Below are positions 61,983 through 64,000 of a stretch of 64,000 bases of DNA, piece by piece. This DNA is from an uncultured bacterium. Its GTDB lineage: Bacteria > Bacillota > Clostridia > Lachnospirales > Lachnospiraceae. A model generated the notes under the pieces. The model was not told the origin of the DNA and ran no database searches. It saw nothing but the letters and a program-made list of their open reading frames with translations. Made by a program: the position numbers and the translations under genes. The stretch lies in the NCBI GenBank assembly GCA_947643595.1, contig CANRWP010000003.1:29121-93120 (forward strand), read 5' to 3'. Every line of letters starts with the position of its first letter. Position 1 is the stretch's first letter.

Positions 61983-62006
61983 CAGTTATTTGAAGGGGGA
62001 ACCGTT

Positions 62007-62792
62007 TTGCGTTATTGGAAAGCTCATTACAAAGACGCATTGCACGATACGGATATTGAAATTGTGAATACGGAGGAGGACTATAGAACGGAACCCCTCT
62101 CATTTATTCTGGACAATATAACTTTTTGCGGTACAAGTCCCGGTGATTTTCATCTGGCGGATGAGACGCAATACGGCGAGGCGAGGGATAAATTTTCTCT
62201 GTTGAAATGGGGAGGATACAGCTCAAAATATAATATCAACTTTCCCTGTTTGTACGATCTGCAGAGATATGAACTGGAGGTTGAAATACCGATAAAAGTT
62301 TTTAGGAAAAAGGATAAATCTCTTGTGGAGGGAGTCCTTTTTCTCGCGTTTCAATCTACGGAAGCTGACAGGACAAAATCCCACAGCATTACAATGTGCG
62401 ATGATGTGAGGGTGTACCGTGATGATGTGATTGTGCGGGAATTTTCCCTCTCAATAGATGGCGTATGTTATAAAAGCTCAAAAAGGACTTTGTATTTTGA
62501 GGCCGCGTTAAATGATATATGCGGACAGATAAAGGACGATTATTATATAAAGTGCTGCTTTACCTGTCAATATTCCGACTATTCGCCCTACGGCAATGAT
62601 GACTATGGGCTTATGCTCTGTTTTTGCCGTCACAAGGACGATTGCCTGAGAGTGAACAACAAAGATGATTTCTTCTCTTTTCTTGAGGGGAAAGATTTTG
62701 ACGGGCGTCAGGAGACTTACCTGTGTGAACAATATTGTCCGCGGAACAGGGCGGGCGGTTATAGGGGGTTTGTGGATGGGGTAATGGATTAA
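62007..62792 (+). CDS. DUF6304-like protein
   Basis: 261 aa from TTG 62007, preceded by AAGGGGG. I recall the C-terminal pattern CQYSDYSPYGNDDYGLMLCFCRHKDD and ETYLCEQYCPRNRAGGYRG from DUF6304 proteins, but this was not checked. There is no signal peptide or membrane span. The multi-cysteine C-terminal half may bind a metal. Such proteins often lie in variable loci with immunity-type genes, as here. Function unknown. Confidence 0.6.
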   Translation: MRYWKAHYKDALHDTDIEIVNTEEDYRTEPLSFILDNITFCGTSPGDFHLADETQYGEARDKFSLLKWGGYSSKYNINFPCLYDLQRYELEVEIPIKVFRKKDKSLVEGVLFLAFQSTEADRTKSHSITMCDDVRVYRDDVIVREFSLSIDGVCYKSSKRTLYFEAALNDICGQIKDDYYIKCCFTCQYSDYSPYGNDDYGLMLCFCRHKDDCLRVNNKDDFFSFLEGKDFDGRQETYLCEQYCPRNRAGGYRGFVDGVMD

Positions 62793-62932
62793 AACGGATA
62801 TTTTAATTTTTTGTACTCATATTTTTCAAGGTGTTTGGGAAAAAACAGAATCTATATATTTTTGGATGTTTCGATTTAGAATAAAATTATATGATGAATT
62901 GTTCGAAAAGAATCTTCCAGAGGAGTTCGGAA

Positions 62933-63067
62933 ATGGATTATGAGCAGTTTATCACAGAGATACAGAAATATTGGGATCTGCGTAAAAAGGGACTGAAAAA
63001 GCAGGCGAACAGCTTTCTGTTCTCATTTACAAAATCTTTTAAAGATAAATTGTGCAGGAGGAGATAG
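62933..63067 (+). CDS. small basic protein, unknown
   Basis: 44 aa from ATG 62933 with AGAGGAG upstream. Reads DYEQFITEIQKYWDLRKKGLKKQ and ends DKLCRRR: charged, helical, C-terminally basic. Its stop codon lies in the ribosome site of the RDD gene, so they are coupled. Not recognised. It may be a short piece of a larger family or an independent small gene. Confidence 0.55.
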   Translation: MDYEQFITEIQKYWDLRKKGLKKQANSFLFSFTKSFKDKLCRRR

Positions 63068-63069
63068 AA

Positions 63070-63492
63070 TTGAATGATTTAACTACGAAACGGATAGCAG
63101 CGTTTATTATTGACTATGTGATCGTGTGTGCATTAGCCAGTGTGGTTGGTACGGTCGGTATAATCGCGGTGGCAGACAAATGGATGCAGGAGCCATCCAG
63201 ATACTTCATATGGTTAATGCTTACCCCATTTATATGCAGTATTTTTTTGATGGTGATCTGCTTCTTTATTTGGGATGTATACGGAAAACTGGATCTTGGA
63301 AAAAGGCTGATGAAGATAGAGTTATTGAGTGGCGGACAGAAGTTTACTTTCGGTATGGCTTTCATGCATTCTGTTTTGAAGACAATCTTCTGCTGTATCT
63401 GGCCAATCTCTTTTACTTACTATCTCCTAAAACATGAAATGATATATGACAGGATTTTAAAGATAAGCGTGAGCAGTAAGACTGAGGGATAA
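63070..63492 (+). CDS. RDD family membrane protein
   Basis: 140 aa from TTG 63070, set by AGGAGGAG at 63056-63063. Three hydrophobic segments (about residues 10-30, 45-70, 105-128). The N-terminal LTTKRIAAFIIDYVIV has the R and D positions of the RDD family, and WDVYGKLDLGKRLMKIEL is the typical loop. Function unknown; some relatives are thought to be transporters. It overlaps no other gene. Confidence 0.8.
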   Translation: MNDLTTKRIAAFIIDYVIVCALASVVGTVGIIAVADKWMQEPSRYFIWLMLTPFICSIFLMVICFFIWDVYGKLDLGKRLMKIELLSGGQKFTFGMAFMHSVLKTIFCCIWPISFTYYLLKHEMIYDRILKISVSSKTEG

Positions 63493-63539
63493 GAATTGTT
63501 GCATAAGGAGAGATGAAGATACGTAGATACGAATATGCA

Positions 63540-63942
63540 GTTATGGAGTGTTCAACGGCATGTATAGGGATATGGCAGAATGGAAAGATGCTGCATATGT
63601 AGTTATGTTAAGCTGCTTTCTCAAGGTATATTTACATTGGGTTCTTATTACGTATTTGAATATTTAATAGATGCGGAAAAAATAATTGACGATTTTGGAA
63701 ATAGTATTATTTTTCCTGAAAATATATTTAAACTTTATTTTGAAAATCACGGTTAGAGGAAATTAAGGCCTATGCAAAAATTGAGAATAAGAATTATCTT
63801 CAGGCAAAAAAAGCATTAAAAAAAACGGAATACCTTTCAAGTGCAGTATGAAATAGAACCACCGTATCCGTATATGGAGTTTATTAAACAAAAAAATGCT
63901 ATCTGCCTCAATAATCATCATATTAAAAACCAGGGAGACTAA
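63540..63942 (+). pseudogene. decayed gene, unknown
   Basis: No intact ORF longer than 58 codons is present, but coding-like text shifts frame several times. An early frame gives YRDMAEWKDAAYVVM. A second frame gives GIFTLGSYYVFEYLIDAEKIIDDFGN and ends at TAG 63754. A third gives EIKAYAKIENKNYLQAKKALKKT. The last frame gives VQYEIEPPYPYMEFIKQ to TAA 63940. Together they read as one helical protein of about 130 aa broken by frameshifts. It may be an immunity-type gene; not identified. Confidence 0.5.
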
Positions 63943-63945
63943 ACG

Positions 63946-64000
63946 ATGGGAATTTTTGACAAGTTCAAAAAGAAAAAGGAAGAAAAAAGACCAAACTTGA
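63946..64000 (+). CDS. 5' end of a gene cut by the window
   Basis: ATG 63946 after CAGGGAG; reads MGIFDKFKKKKEEKRPNL and runs off the end. A short hydrophobic start with a Lys-rich segment is common in cytoplasmic SseB-like and other small clostridial proteins, but 18 codons do not allow an assignment. Confidence 0.5.
   Translation, partial: MGIFDKFKKKKEEKRPNL

Overview
The window looks like chromosomal DNA of a gut-type Lachnospiraceae or related Clostridia. The evidence is strong AGGAGG ribosome sites, TTGACA/TATAAT promoters, many TTG and GTG starts, a T-box leader, LacI/MsmX-type sugar uptake without its own ATPase, LytTR and GHKL signalling, MutS2, YhaM, rubrerythrin and type III glutamine synthetase. 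There is no rRNA, no CRISPR array and no complete insertion sequence. The only tRNA gene I see is tRNA-Pro(CGG).

Layout. Bases 1-19,130 are ordinary chromosome: a VanW protein, an Lrp-aminotransferase-YesL operon, a LacI-controlled sugar import and processing operon (lipoprotein, two permeases, aldo/keto reductase, Gfo/Idh dehydrogenase), TrmL, an MFS transporter, a ketopantoate-reductase-like protein, and on the minus strand mutS2 followed by an OmpR/histidine kinase pair. Bases 19,250-23,218 hold an HtrA-like protein that seems to lack its catalytic triad, then yhaM and rlmD. From 23,219 to about 27,000 lies an AT-richer relic island joined to the 3' end of rlmD. It has tandem 28-bp repeats, a GyrI-like gene, a three-gene set (DUF1016 nuclease, tail-anchored coiled coil, Swt1-type HEPN protein), a second copy of the RlmD C-terminus, and oriT-like dyads.

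Bases 27,030-37,960 form a lower-GC amide-nitrogen block: a three-gene glutamate-synthase-like set (minus strand), then a standalone trpB, glnN, asnB and pyrG. trpB sits behind a tryptophan T-box and a second leader peptide with two adjacent Trp codons. glxB and glnN each have a terminator-like hairpin in their leaders. A 17-codon fragment with a PurF/GltB-like amidotransferase N-terminus marks the right edge of the block.

Bases 38,000-46,290 carry a LytTR regulator and GHKL kinase, a FlxA-like protein with a matching LytTR-type direct repeat upstream, two GNAT acetyltransferases, a glycosyltransferase fused to a MarR-like DNA-binding domain, and a RecQ-type helicase with an unassigned C-terminal half. 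Bases 46,500-48,757 encode a small unknown protein, a ClpP-like peptidase and a soluble VirD4/TraG-like ATPase. With the RecQ protein this is my best candidate for an undescribed system. The rest is chromosomal: rubrerythrin, a DUF4422 glycosyltransferase, a GntR/UlaG/sugar-binding-protein set, a LysR-metQ pair with a Met-box-like operator, a Y-family polymerase with YolD, AlkD, an RlmI-like methyltransferase, and finally small accessory genes (AAA/PD-DExK protein, DUF6304-like, RDD, a decayed gene).

All calls come from reading the sequence and protein motifs by eye. No database search was run.
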